Shown: one piece after another, positions 16,560-24,179 of the stretch
How the letters are laid out: each line of letters begins with the position of its first letter
How positions within the stretch are numbered: position 1 is the stretch's first letter
Assembly (NCBI RefSeq): GCF_000746085.1
Contig: NZ_JQKO01000004.1
Location: forward strand, 229,565 to 293,564
Length of the DNA stretch: 64,000 nucleotides
Direction: 5' to 3'
Origin: Methylocapsa aurea
GTDB taxonomy: Bacteria > Pseudomonadota > Alphaproteobacteria > Rhizobiales > Beijerinckiaceae
Notes under the pieces: model-generated
Databases searched by the model: none
The model's input: the letters and a program-made list of their open reading frames with translations, nothing else
What the model was told of the DNA's origin: nothing
Translations under genes and position numbers: made by a program

Positions 16560-16892
16560 ATGTCGCTCGATATTCCCATGGTCTTCAAATATCATGTTTT
16601 CGCCTGTTTCACGAAGCGGCCGGCCGGCCATCCGCGCGGCAGTTGCATGGAGAATGGCGCCCAGCCGCTTTGGGACCGCCTGCAGCAGAAGCTCGAGGCT
16701 AAGCAGCTTCCAGACGTCAACATGAGCGCTTCTGGCTGCCTGAGCTTCTGCCGCGCCGGCCCGCTGATGGTGGTTTACCCCGAAGGCATCTGGTATCGGC
16801 CGGAAAAGCCCGAGGACATCGACGAGATCATCCAATCGCATTTTGTCGAAGGCAATCCGGTCGAGCGCCTGATCATCGTCCCCCAGCGGTAG
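16560..16892 (+). CDS. Thioredoxin-like [2Fe-2S] ferredoxin domain protein
   Basis: A 110-residue protein of the NuoE-like, thioredoxin-fold ferredoxin group. Four cysteines at positions 16, 29, 60 and 64 (FACFTK, RGSCM, SASGCLSFCRAGP) have the C-x12-C and C-x3-C spacing of this cluster type, followed by the usual PLMVVYPEGIWYRPEKPEDI. It probably binds one [2Fe-2S] cluster and transfers electrons in the cytoplasm; the partner is unknown. It stands alone, 92 bp before the amine oxidase gene. Confidence 0.87.
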   Translation: MSLDIPMVFKYHVFACFTKRPAGHPRGSCMENGAQPLWDRLQQKLEAKQLPDVNMSASGCLSFCRAGPLMVVYPEGIWYRPEKPEDIDEIIQSHFVEGNPVERLIIVPQR

Positions 16893-16984
16893 CCGGCGCC
16901 TCGGCTTTCGCCATCGGCCCGGGAATTGCTTTATCTTATTGGATCGCCGCGCGAGCGACAAACTATCGGTTCGGGAGAAGGACT

Positions 16985-18577
16985 ATGCTGGAAACGGCGA
17001 TCGTTGGCGGCGGCTTATGCGGTCTGGCGCTCGCCGCCGGTTTGCAGGCGCAAGGACGTCCCTTCGCCTTGTTCGAGGCGCGCGCGCGCCTCGGCGGCAG
17101 GGTCCTCTCGGTCGCGTCCGAAAAAGCCGGCATGCGGGTCGATCTCGGGCCGACCTGGTATTGGCCAGACACGCAGCCGGGAATGACGCGCCTCGTCGCC
17201 GATCTTGGGCTCGTTACCTTCCCGCAACATGATTCCGGGACCGTGATGCGCCTGCACGATCACGACAAGACTGCGGTTCCGAGCGAGAACGAGAGCGTGC
17301 ACGGCGGCGCCCGCCGCGTCGAAGGCGGCATGGCCTCGGTGATCGAAGCCATCGCGCAAAAGCTTCCGGCCGAGCGAATTCACCTGGAGCACGCGATTTC
17401 GGTGATTTTCGATCGCGGCGATCATGTCGAACTGCATTTCCGTCAGGGCGACGCCTTGATCGTCGTCGAGGCCCGTCGGGTGGTCCTCGCCATGCCGCCG
17501 CGCATCGTCGAGGAGCATATCCGTTTCGAGCCTAGCCTCGATGAGGCGCTGGTCGACGCGATGCGGGAGACCTACACCTGGATGGCGGGCGAGGCGAAGG
17601 CGGTCATCGCCTATGACCGCGCCTTGTGGCGGGAGGCCGGCAAATCCGGCAACGCCTATGTCACGCATGAGCAGGCGGTCTTCAACGAGATTTTCGACGC
17701 CTGCGACGCCACCGCCACCCGCGCGGCCCTGGGCGGCTTCCTCGCGCTGCCGCCCTCCTTGCGCGAGTCGTTCAAGGCCGGGCTGCCGATGCTGATGGGC
17801 AATCAGATCGGCCAGATTTTCGGCCCCGAACTCGAACATGGCGAGCAGCATTACCAGGATTGGGCCGCCGAGGACTTTACCTGCGCCCGGCGCGATCTGA
17901 TCCCGCCCGAGGACCACCCCCATTACGGCAATCCCCACTTGCGGCAGGTGGTTTGGGACGGCAAGCTGTTCTTCGGCGGCTCCGAAACGGCGAGCTATGC
18001 GGGCGGCTACATGGAAGGCGCCCTCGACTCCGCTCGCCGCCTCGTGCGCGACGTTGGCCGCTTCGCTCCCGCGATCGCGCTCGAGGCGCAAGCGGGCGGC
18101 AAGGCCGGCGTCTCCAATGCCGAAAGCATCGCGCAATTCGGGCAATGGGTGGCCGGTCAGCAGGCCCAGTCGGTCGAAGCCTATCGCAAGCATCTCAATC
18201 GCCTTATGGCCAGCCCCGACAAGGAAATCGTGACCCAACGCGCGATGGTCGCGACGATCGAGCAGGTTTTCAGCGAAGCCCTGTTGCGCCTGGAGCATCT
18301 CTCCTTCGACATGAGCGATGTCGCCGTGGAGCGCGGTCGCTCGGCCCTGACGCCGGAGGTTTTGAAAACATTCGACGGCTTTATCCAGTTTCTGCTGGAT
18401 TCCGTCATTCAGCACAATCGCACCTCCTGCGCCTTGTCGAATTTTCCCGGCGAGGACAAGCCTTCGAAGGACTACCTCCAGGCGATCTTGCGCGACATCG
18501 CCGCGGCCTGGAAGGAATTCTGCCTCTCGGTCAATGCTTTCTTCGTCGCCAAAACCCCATCTTCGGCGGCGGCTTGA
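16985..18577 (+). CDS. Flavin-containing amine oxidase family protein
   Basis: A 530-residue FAD-dependent oxidase. The dinucleotide-binding motif IVGGGLCGLALAAGLQAQG starts at residue 6 and is followed by the family's LGGRVLS; the C-terminal FAD contact is GKLFFGGSETASYAGGYMEG. About 150 residues beyond that point form an extra, mostly helical domain not found in standard monoamine oxidases. Likely role is oxidation of a primary or cyclic amine with release of H2O2; substrate unknown. No signal peptide. ATG at 16985 is preceded by GAGAAGGA. A strong hairpin follows at 18600. Confidence 0.87.
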   Translation: MLETAIVGGGLCGLALAAGLQAQGRPFALFEARARLGGRVLSVASEKAGMRVDLGPTWYWPDTQPGMTRLVADLGLVTFPQHDSGTVMRLHDHDKTAVPSENESVHGGARRVEGGMASVIEAIAQKLPAERIHLEHAISVIFDRGDHVELHFRQGDALIVVEARRVVLAMPPRIVEEHIRFEPSLDEALVDAMRETYTWMAGEAKAVIAYDRALWREAGKSGNAYVTHEQAVFNEIFDACDATATRAALGGFLALPPSLRESFKAGLPMLMGNQIGQIFGPELEHGEQHYQDWAAEDFTCARRDLIPPEDHPHYGNPHLRQVVWDGKLFFGGSETASYAGGYMEGALDSARRLVRDVGRFAPAIALEAQAGGKAGVSNAESIAQFGQWVAGQQAQSVEAYRKHLNRLMASPDKEIVTQRAMVATIEQVFSEALLRLEHLSFDMSDVAVERGRSALTPEVLKTFDGFIQFLLDSVIQHNRTSCALSNFPGEDKPSKDYLQAILRDIAAAWKEFCLSVNAFFVAKTPSSAAA

Positions 18578-18599
18578 CGTTGAGCGCAAGGATTTGAAA

Positions 18600-18631
18600 C
18601 AAGGTTGCGTCGCCAAGCCGATGCAGCCTTG
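18600..18631 (+). terminator. Hairpin after the amine oxidase gene
   Basis: CAAGGTTGCGTCG and CGATGCAGCCTTG pair over 13 bp around the loop CCAAGC; two of the pairs are G-U wobbles that only form in the plus-strand RNA, which supports a role in this transcript. A second short stem follows, but no long T-tract, so termination efficiency is uncertain. Confidence 0.6.
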
Positions 18632-19076
18632 CTGAGACCTTTTGGGTCTCGAAACCAGCGGCCTCCTTGTTGGAAAGCTGCTGAGGCGTGGCTCGCGCAG
18701 CCTTCTTGAAGTTCCAACACCGCATTGGCGCGACGCGCATTGGCGCGTCAGATCGACGATGCGCTCTAGCCGCCGCATAACGCGTCCCTGATCCGCCGCC
18801 GGCTGCCGCCCGTCAGGCTGAGCGCTCGACTTGTCCTCCATTTCAAAACGCGCCGCCGGCTCTGTATTCGCCGGTAGCTACGAGCGGCTGACTGAAGGCA
18901 TTGACGAGCATTTGGCAAGACAACGGGAAGTGCTCGCCCGATGTCGCTGTTGTCAACGAATGATTGCGGCAATGTCACGCGCGCGTCTTGGTGAGGGAGG
19001 CTGGCGAGCAAGGGCGGCTGTCGTCCCATCTACAAAATGCCAAATTAGCTCAGACTTAGATGAAAATGGTTGTAAT

Positions 19077-19158
19077 CTATATTGGAATATAGTAGATAAT
19101 TGACAAAATTTGATATTCATTGATACGTCCAATGCGCGCGAATGCGCATACTATAAGA
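19077..19158 (+). promoter_or_regulatory. AT-rich promoter region of the copper-radical oxidase gene
   Basis: A perfect short palindrome (CTATATT-GG-AATATAG, 19077-19092) lies just before a consensus -35 TTGACA at 19100-19105. The hexamers 17 bases further are poor matches to TATAAT; a better -10 (TATAAG) occurs near 19152. The strong AT skew against a GC-rich genome suggests a regulated or recently acquired promoter. Confidence 0.45.
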
Positions 19159-19187
19159 AACCCCATTTCAAAGATTGGCGATAACTC

Positions 19188-20888
19188 ATGTCTCACATTC
19201 ACATGAGAATGCTTTTGTGCGTCCTCATTCTGAGCGTTGCAGTTAGCTCGGATGCAGTTTCAGAAAATTTAGGCGCAGTTCAACAATCGCGTTACCCTGA
19301 TATATATTTGAAAGAGGACGATAATCCCAAAGCGCCGGTGGACTATGGCTATGGGCCGGGCGCAGGGATTCCCAAGGCCGTCGCTCCTTCGGCTGTAGCT
19401 CCCTCGGCGGCAAGCGCGGCGGCGATCCCGAACGGCGGAGCCGAAGCCGGAGCGAAGGGATTTTTCGCCGCTCCCGCGACCTGGCCGATCATACCCATCC
19501 ACATGGTCCTTCTGTCCGACGGCCGGGTCCTGTCCTACGGCACCGACCTCACCGGCGCGCAAGGGGCGCAAATGAACTACGACGTTTGGGATCCAACGCT
19601 TGGAACCGGATCCGACGCGCATTTGACGCTCCCCAATGGGACGAGCACAGACATCTTCTGCGGCTCACAGTCCTTGATCGGAAGCGACTTCGAGAGTTGG
19701 ACAACATATAAGAATAGCGGAGATGTGCTGCTGTCCGGCGGAGATCTCACGGTTAATGGAGTGCGGAACTACGCTAACAACAAAACATCGATTTTCTACG
19801 CAAAGGATGATGTCCTGAGCTCCGCCGGAACCATGAAATTTCCGCGCTGGTATGCCTCCTTCGTCCCGCTGCGCAATGGCGATAAGCTTATCATTGGCGG
19901 AAGATTAAATAAGGACACGCTTTCGCGCGCCGCAGTCGCGGTTACGCCCGAGATTTATCATGTCAATCTTGGCTGGAGAACCCTTGCGGGAATCGATATT
20001 GGCGATGCAATAGAATATTACTATCCAAGAGTATTTCTTGGCGTCGATAGCGCTCTGTATTTTCTGAAAGGAGATGGTCACTTACTTAGACTAACCACGT
20101 CTGGTCCGGGCACGATGGAAGATAAAGGAATAATAGCCGCGCAGGGCACGGCTTATCGTCCTACAGTTATGTTTTCCCCTGGCAAGCTGCTGTCGATCCG
20201 GAATAACAAAAGGGTCCAGGTCATCGATCTGACCAAATCGCCGCCGACCGCGACAGATGTCGCCAGCACGAGCACGGACCGCATTTGGTCGAATGGGACC
20301 GTGCTGCCTGATGGAAAAGTTCTCGTCACGGGCGGATCCTCGTCGGAGAATGTCTTGACCGGCGTCGCTTACAACGCCGAAATTTGGGATCCGAAGACAT
20401 CTCAATGGACCTTCGGCGCCGCCGCGGCCAAGGCGCGTCTTTATCACTCAGCTGCCGTGCTCTTGGCCAATGGCGCTGTTTTGACGGGCGGCGGTGGGGC
20501 TCCCGGTCCAACGAAGCAGCTCAATGCGGAAATTTACTATCCTCCCTATCTTTATCGGCAGGACGGATCAGGGGAGCCCGCCCCCCGCCCAACCATCCTA
20601 TCGGCCCCTGAGATCGTGAAAGGCGGCGGATACTTCACCGTTACCCTTGGCGCCAACGAACCGATCAGCAAAGTGGCGATCGTTCATACGGGTTCGGCGA
20701 CCCATTCCAGCGATCTGGAGCAGCGCCATCTCTTTCTGCCATTCACCCAGGCGGGCAACACGTTGACCGTCAGAATGTCTCAAAACCCCAATAACACGCC
20801 GCCGGGCTACTACATGCTGTTCGTGTTCAACAGCGCTGGCGTGCCTTCGGTGGCTAAAATTGTGTCGCTTCCCCGATCCGTGCTCTAG
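19188..20888 (+). CDS. Secreted copper-radical oxidase (glyoxal/galactose oxidase-like, GlxA type)
   Basis: A 566-residue protein with a signal peptide (MLLCVLILSVAVSS), a Pro/Ala-rich linker, a seven-bladed kelch propeller and a C-terminal DUF1929 domain. All copper-site residues of the family are in place: C158 (TDIFCGSQS) to cross-link Y222 (FPRWYASF), the axial Y419 and ligand H420 (ARLYHSAAV), and H506 (GSATHSSDLEQR). These enzymes oxidise aldehydes or primary alcohols to acids or aldehydes and make H2O2. In other bacteria GlxA acts in extracellular glycan deposition. The gene is monocistronic with an AT-rich promoter, and its TAG stop is the first triplet of a repeat element. Confidence 0.9.
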   Translation: MSHIHMRMLLCVLILSVAVSSDAVSENLGAVQQSRYPDIYLKEDDNPKAPVDYGYGPGAGIPKAVAPSAVAPSAASAAAIPNGGAEAGAKGFFAAPATWPIIPIHMVLLSDGRVLSYGTDLTGAQGAQMNYDVWDPTLGTGSDAHLTLPNGTSTDIFCGSQSLIGSDFESWTTYKNSGDVLLSGGDLTVNGVRNYANNKTSIFYAKDDVLSSAGTMKFPRWYASFVPLRNGDKLIIGGRLNKDTLSRAAVAVTPEIYHVNLGWRTLAGIDIGDAIEYYYPRVFLGVDSALYFLKGDGHLLRLTTSGPGTMEDKGIIAAQGTAYRPTVMFSPGKLLSIRNNKRVQVIDLTKSPPTATDVASTSTDRIWSNGTVLPDGKVLVTGGSSSENVLTGVAYNAEIWDPKTSQWTFGAAAAKARLYHSAAVLLANGAVLTGGGGAPGPTKQLNAEIYYPPYLYRQDGSGEPAPRPTILSAPEIVKGGGYFTVTLGANEPISKVAIVHTGSATHSSDLEQRHLFLPFTQAGNTLTVRMSQNPNNTPPGYYMLFVFNSAGVPSVAKIVSLPRSVL

Positions 20889-20960
20889 AGCGTTTCCCGA
20901 TCAGATGGAGTTGTCTGATCGAAAAGGAATCGCTCGGATTCAATGAGTTGGAGCATGCTC
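20886..20960. repeat. Related hairpin repeat (TAGAGCGTTTCC variant)
   Basis: It begins TAGAGCGTTTCCCGATCAGA and ends GGAGCATGCTC. Inside, CGATCAGA (20898-20905) pairs with TCTGATCG (20914-20921). The outer ends resemble those of the 128-bp twin-hairpin repeat, but the body is different. The TAG at its start is the stop codon of the preceding gene. Confidence 0.75.
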
Positions 20961-20961
20961 C

Positions 20962-20995
20962 TATTGAGACATCGGATATATCCGATGTCTCAATA
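20962..20995. repeat. Perfect 34-bp palindrome
   Basis: The left half TATTGAGACATCGGATA is followed with no spacer by its exact reverse complement. It lies directly after the hairpin repeat downstream of the copper oxidase gene. A run of six T occurs 16 bases further on. It could be a terminator, a cruciform-forming site or an operator. Confidence 0.9.
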
Positions 20996-21155
20996 TCGAA
21001 AAAGTCGATCACCTTTTTTAAGAACATGCTTGTCTTATCACTTTTTGCGCCGAAGAGGCGAGAAGGAACCGCTGGGAGAGGGTTGCAGCCCTCTCGTCAG
21101 CGGCGAGGGCCGGATCGGACCCGCGCCAATCCGCGCCTCTGCCGCTATTTGCGGC

Positions 21156-21761
21156 TCACGCTCGAGTGGCCTCGAAGGCCGGAACCTCGGCGGCAAAGGC
21201 CTCGAGCCATTGCGTCAAATGCGGATGATCGCCGCGCCACGTCCCCTTGAAACGCAAATCGAGATAGCCGAGGGCGCAGGCAAGGCCGATATGCGCAATA
21301 TCGCGCCGGCCGGCTGGCAGCGTCTTTTCAAACGCCTGGAGCCCGCGCTGGATCTTTTCATCCTGCAAGGCCACCCATTTCGGATCGCGCTTGGCCGCAT
21401 CCCGCAGCCGCTCCTCGTAAACAAGAAGAAGCGCTGCGTCGGCGATCCCATCGGCGAGCGCGGCCAGCGTCAGCGCCCGGAACCGCGCCTCGGACTCTGT
21501 TGGAATCAGCACATCGCCGCCCGCCAGGTGATCGAGATATTCGACAATCACCCGGCTGTCGAAATAGACGGTCCCATCGGCGAGGATGAGGGCCGGAATC
21601 TTGCCGAGCGGATTTTGCTGGCGGATCGTATCGGCGGGATCGCTGGTATCGGCCGCGACAGTCTGAATCCGTCCGGCCAGCCCGGCAAGGGCCGCGGCGA
21701 TGAGGACCTTCCGCCCGAAGGGCGAGGCAGGTGAGGAGCGCAGCATCATCATTTTCGACAT
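21156..21761 (-). CDS. Glutathione S-transferase family protein
   Basis: A 201-residue cytoplasmic GST. The thioredoxin-like N-terminal domain has the catalytic Ser region (MLRSSPASPFGRKVLIAA) and the glutathione-binding cis-Pro and SNAIL-like motifs (LGKIPALILADG, FDSRVIVEYLD). The helical C-terminal domain follows, with DIAHIGLACALGYLDLRF. It conjugates or reduces small electrophiles; the exact substrate is unknown. Standing alone between the copper oxidase and the cold-shock gene, it has no informative context. Confidence 0.92.
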   Translation of the reverse strand: MSKMMMLRSSPASPFGRKVLIAAALAGLAGRIQTVAADTSDPADTIRQQNPLGKIPALILADGTVYFDSRVIVEYLDHLAGGDVLIPTESEARFRALTLAALADGIADAALLLVYEERLRDAAKRDPKWVALQDEKIQRGLQAFEKTLPAGRRDIAHIGLACALGYLDLRFKGTWRGDHPHLTQWLEAFAAEVPAFEATRA

Positions 21762-21970
21762 TCTCCGCCGCCAAAAAGAGCGGCCCGCGCCGTTTATATC
21801 AACTTCATTGCGCTTGGAAGCCGCGCTTCCCCGTTGGAGGATTCCATCTGATCGGAAAGGCTCAGACGCGAGCCATTCGCTTGGCCGAACGAATCAGCCG
21901 CGCCGTGCGTCGCCGCGCTGTAAATCGTTGTCTAACACAAGTTGCGCCGCGCCCTCTCCGGCGCGCCGGG

Positions 21971-22183
21971 CTATTCCAATCGCAAATCGACTGCTTTCGG
22001 ACCCTTGCCTTTCTTATCCGGCTCGATTTCATACGCCACGCGCTGCCCTTCCGTCAGCGACTCCAAGCCGGCCCGCTCGACCGCCGTGATATGCACGAAG
22101 ATATCGCGGCCGCCGTCATCCGGCTTTATGAAGCCGTAGCCCTTGTCCGCGTTGAAGAATTTGACCGTTCCCTGCTGCGACAT
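21971..22183 (-). CDS. Cold-shock domain protein
   Basis: A 70-residue CspA-like protein with both RNA-binding motifs: GTVKFFNADKGYGFI (RNP1 GYGFI) and DIFVHIT (RNP2). It binds single-stranded nucleic acids and acts as an RNA chaperone. Start MSQQGTVKFF at 22183 was chosen over an upstream ATG at 22201 by family alignment. The 147-bp spacer to rlmJ would allow the long leader common in cold-shock mRNAs. Confidence 0.95.
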   Translation of the reverse strand: MSQQGTVKFFNADKGYGFIKPDDGGRDIFVHITAVERAGLESLTEGQRVAYEIEPDKKGKGPKAVDLRLE

Positions 22184-22228
22184 GGGACATTGTCCTTCCA
22201 ATCGAACGCCGCCATTCGGGACCCGTCA

Positions 22229-22309
22229 TCAATGGAGCCCGCCCTGGCCTTTTCCCTGTCGAATTCCCCAGAAAATGAATCCGACCAGAAGAATTTGGAG
22301 CAGCGTCAA
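22229..22309 (-). CDS. Possible 26-residue single-helix membrane peptide
   Basis: A TTG-initiated frame reads MTLLQILLVGFIFWGIRQGK then GQGGLH: a hydrophobic helix followed by a positively charged end, as in many short inner-membrane peptides. It starts 21 bases after the rlmJ stop and sits upstream of the cold-shock gene on the same strand. The ribosome site is weak and there is no homology evidence here, so this is tentative. Confidence 0.3.
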   Translation of the reverse strand: MTLLQILLVGFIFWGIRQGKGQGGLH

Positions 22310-22330
22310 GCTTTGGCAAGACGCCGGACA

Positions 22331-23173
22331 TTATTCCCCCGCCAGCCATTCGATCATGGAGCCGGCGCGTCCAACCGCCAGGCATTGGCTGAGGCATGGC
22401 AGGATCAGCCTCGCCTCCGCTTCGAGGGAAAATGGCGGATTGACGATGATCAGGCCGGATCTGCTCAGCGGCCCTCTTGGCTGGACCGTGTCGATCTGAA
22501 GTTCCAGCCGCAACAGCGGCTTGACGCCGCTTCGCGCCAGCGAACGCGCAAAAGAAGCCGCCTTCTCCACGTCCTTGACCGGATACCACGCGACATAGAC
22601 GCCGGTCGCCCATTTGCGCCAAGCCGCCTCGATCGCCCCTGCGAGCCTGCCGAATTCATCCGTCGCCTCGAAAGGCGGATCGATCAGCACGAGCCCGCGC
22701 CGTTCAATGGGAGGAATAAAGGCGTTGAGGCCGACATAGCCGTCGATTTCGATGAGCTTGGCGCGCGCGTCAAACCCGACATTGGCCTTCAGGGCGCGCC
22801 AGGCCTGCGGGTGAAGCTCGCAGAGGAGCATCTTGTCCTGGCGGCGCAGCAGCGCTCGCGCGACCGCTGGCGAACCCGGATAGCGCGGTGGGTCTAAATC
22901 GAGCAAAGGCGCCGCGATTTGAAGGTAAGGCTGGATGAGTTCGCGCGCGCCAGCCGCGAGTTCACTCAAGGCCAGCCTACCGATGCCGCCGCGCCATTCG
23001 GCCGTTCGTGCGGCTTGCGGTCCTGAGAGGTCGTAGACGCCGCTTCCCGCATGGGTCTCGATATAGCGGAAAGCGGCTGGCTTCAAACCGAGATGAAGCA
23101 GAACCCTCGTTAGAATTATATGCTTGAAAACATCGGCGAAATTGCCAGCGTGAAAATCATGGCGGTAGTTCAT
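22331..23173 (-). CDS. rlmJ: 23S rRNA (adenine2030-N6)-methyltransferase RlmJ
   Basis: A 280-residue SAM-dependent methyltransferase. It starts with the family signature MNYRHDFHAGNFADVFKHI, has the SAM-binding loop YIETHAGSGVYDL, and the catalytic motif LVLIDPPFE (DPPF, N6-adenine class). Near the end IIVNPPFSLE is another conserved segment. RlmJ modifies A2030 in the ribosomal exit region. Length and motif order are normal for the family. Confidence 0.95.
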   Translation of the reverse strand: MNYRHDFHAGNFADVFKHIILTRVLLHLGLKPAAFRYIETHAGSGVYDLSGPQAARTAEWRGGIGRLALSELAAGARELIQPYLQIAAPLLDLDPPRYPGSPAVARALLRRQDKMLLCELHPQAWRALKANVGFDARAKLIEIDGYVGLNAFIPPIERRGLVLIDPPFEATDEFGRLAGAIEAAWRKWATGVYVAWYPVKDVEKAASFARSLARSGVKPLLRLELQIDTVQPRGPLSRSGLIIVNPPFSLEAEARLILPCLSQCLAVGRAGSMIEWLAGE

Positions 23174-23302
23174 TATTCGTTTTCTTGCTGGTTCTTGGCG
23201 GTTCTTGCGCTCTTCGGCGCTGTTGCCGGGAGCGTTGCAAAATCGGCGGAGTTAGGCGATTCGCAGCGGCCTCCGGTTGAAGGCGCGCTTGCGGCCAATT
23301 AA
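23159..23302 (+). CDS. Possible small secreted or anchored peptide
   Basis: A 47-residue frame beginning MAVVHYSFSCWFLAVLALFG with a signal-peptide-like start and a short polar tail. It overlaps the 5-prime end of rlmJ by 15 bp on the opposite strand. No clear ribosome site or family is visible, so it may be chance. Confidence 0.22.
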   Translation: MAVVHYSFSCWFLAVLALFGAVAGSVAKSAELGDSQRPPVEGALAAN

Positions 23303-23392
23303 GAGCATGATCCCAGGAGTTGCTTCAACCTTCGGACTCGCAGCGATTCCTTTCCGCAGGCGCTCTGGCCGATTTCTCAGCAACGAGAAAAA

Positions 23393-24169
23393 ATGTTCGC
23401 GACATCGACGCTTTACGGATTCCCGGTGTGGGCCGTGTTCCTCGGCGCGCTCGCGCCGCTCATTCTCGCCACGGAAGGTGGGTTTCGCGGCGGACGGCGC
23501 CTCAACAAGGCGCGGCGGCAGCGCGCAAAATTCGAGACCGGATCGCTTCAGGCGTCCGTCCTTGGCTTGCTCGCCTTGTTTCTCGGCTTCACCTATTCGG
23601 CGTCGATGTCCAATTTCCAGGAAAGGCGCCTGCTCGTCGTCAAGGAAGCCAACGCGATCGGCACGGCCTATTTGAGGGCGCAATTGCTGCCCAAGCCGAT
23701 GGCGCAGCAGGCGAGTTTCTCGCTGCGGCGATACGCCGACCTGCGCCTTCAATGGGCGCTGGCCGACGAAGAACAGGCGTCGGCAAGCGCGAGACTTGCC
23801 GACGCGGTCCAGCAGGATCTATGGGCGCTCGCCGTTCGCCTCGCCGAGCAGGATCGGTCCGCGGTGGCTGGCCTGTTCATTGGCGCCTTGAACGCCATCA
23901 TTGACGTTGGCGCCGAACGGGAGGCGTCGCATAGGAATCGCATCCCGATCCAGATGTTCGGCATGTTGTGCCTGCTCGCGGTCGTCGCGATGGCGATAAC
24001 GGGGTATGGCTGCGGCATCGCCGGGGACCGGGCCTTGGCGGCGACGACCATCGTCTGCGCTCTCATCGCGGCAGTCACGGTCCTAATTCTCAACATTCAT
24101 GAGCCAAGACAGGGCTTCGTTCACGAAAATCTGCAAAGCCTGATCGACGCGCGCGCCAGAATGGAGTGA
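23393..24169 (+). CDS. Bestrophin-like/DUF4239 membrane protein
   Basis: A 258-residue protein with four predicted membrane helices: two near the N terminus (FPVWAVFLGALAPLILA and SVLGLLALFLGFTYS) and two near the C terminus (FGMLCLLAVVAMAITGY, TTIVCALIAAVTVLILN), separated by a cytosolic helical region (LVVKEANAIGTAYLRAQLLP). The motif after helix two, SMSNFQERRLLVVKEANAIG, is typical of DUF4239 proteins. Function is unknown. It converges on the RNase T2 gene with only ten bases between stops. Confidence 0.8.
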   Translation: MFATSTLYGFPVWAVFLGALAPLILATEGGFRGGRRLNKARRQRAKFETGSLQASVLGLLALFLGFTYSASMSNFQERRLLVVKEANAIGTAYLRAQLLPKPMAQQASFSLRRYADLRLQWALADEEQASASARLADAVQQDLWALAVRLAEQDRSAVAGLFIGALNAIIDVGAEREASHRNRIPIQMFGMLCLLAVVAMAITGYGCGIAGDRALAATTIVCALIAAVTVLILNIHEPRQGFVHENLQSLIDARARME

Positions 24170-24179
24170 GCGCGGATAT

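Larger units (their letters stand above)
18578..19187. other. Intergenic region without a supported gene
   Basis: This 610-bp stretch has only short frames of unusual composition, none with a recognisable domain. It begins with a hairpin (18600-18631) and a smaller one (GAGACC/GGTCTC, 18634-18650). From about 19040 it turns AT-rich and contains the likely promoter of the copper-radical oxidase gene. Confidence 0.6.

Noticed and set aside
17015..18841. 608-codon open frame antisense to the amine oxidase gene
   Set aside because: No recognisable domain and Arg/Gly/His-rich composition; the plus-strand protein has clear FAD motifs.
18766..19103. Overlapping short frames on both strands in the gap before the copper oxidase
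   Set aside because: Neither has a recognisable domain or a ribosome site; the composition is unusual and may be old debris, but I cannot assign it.
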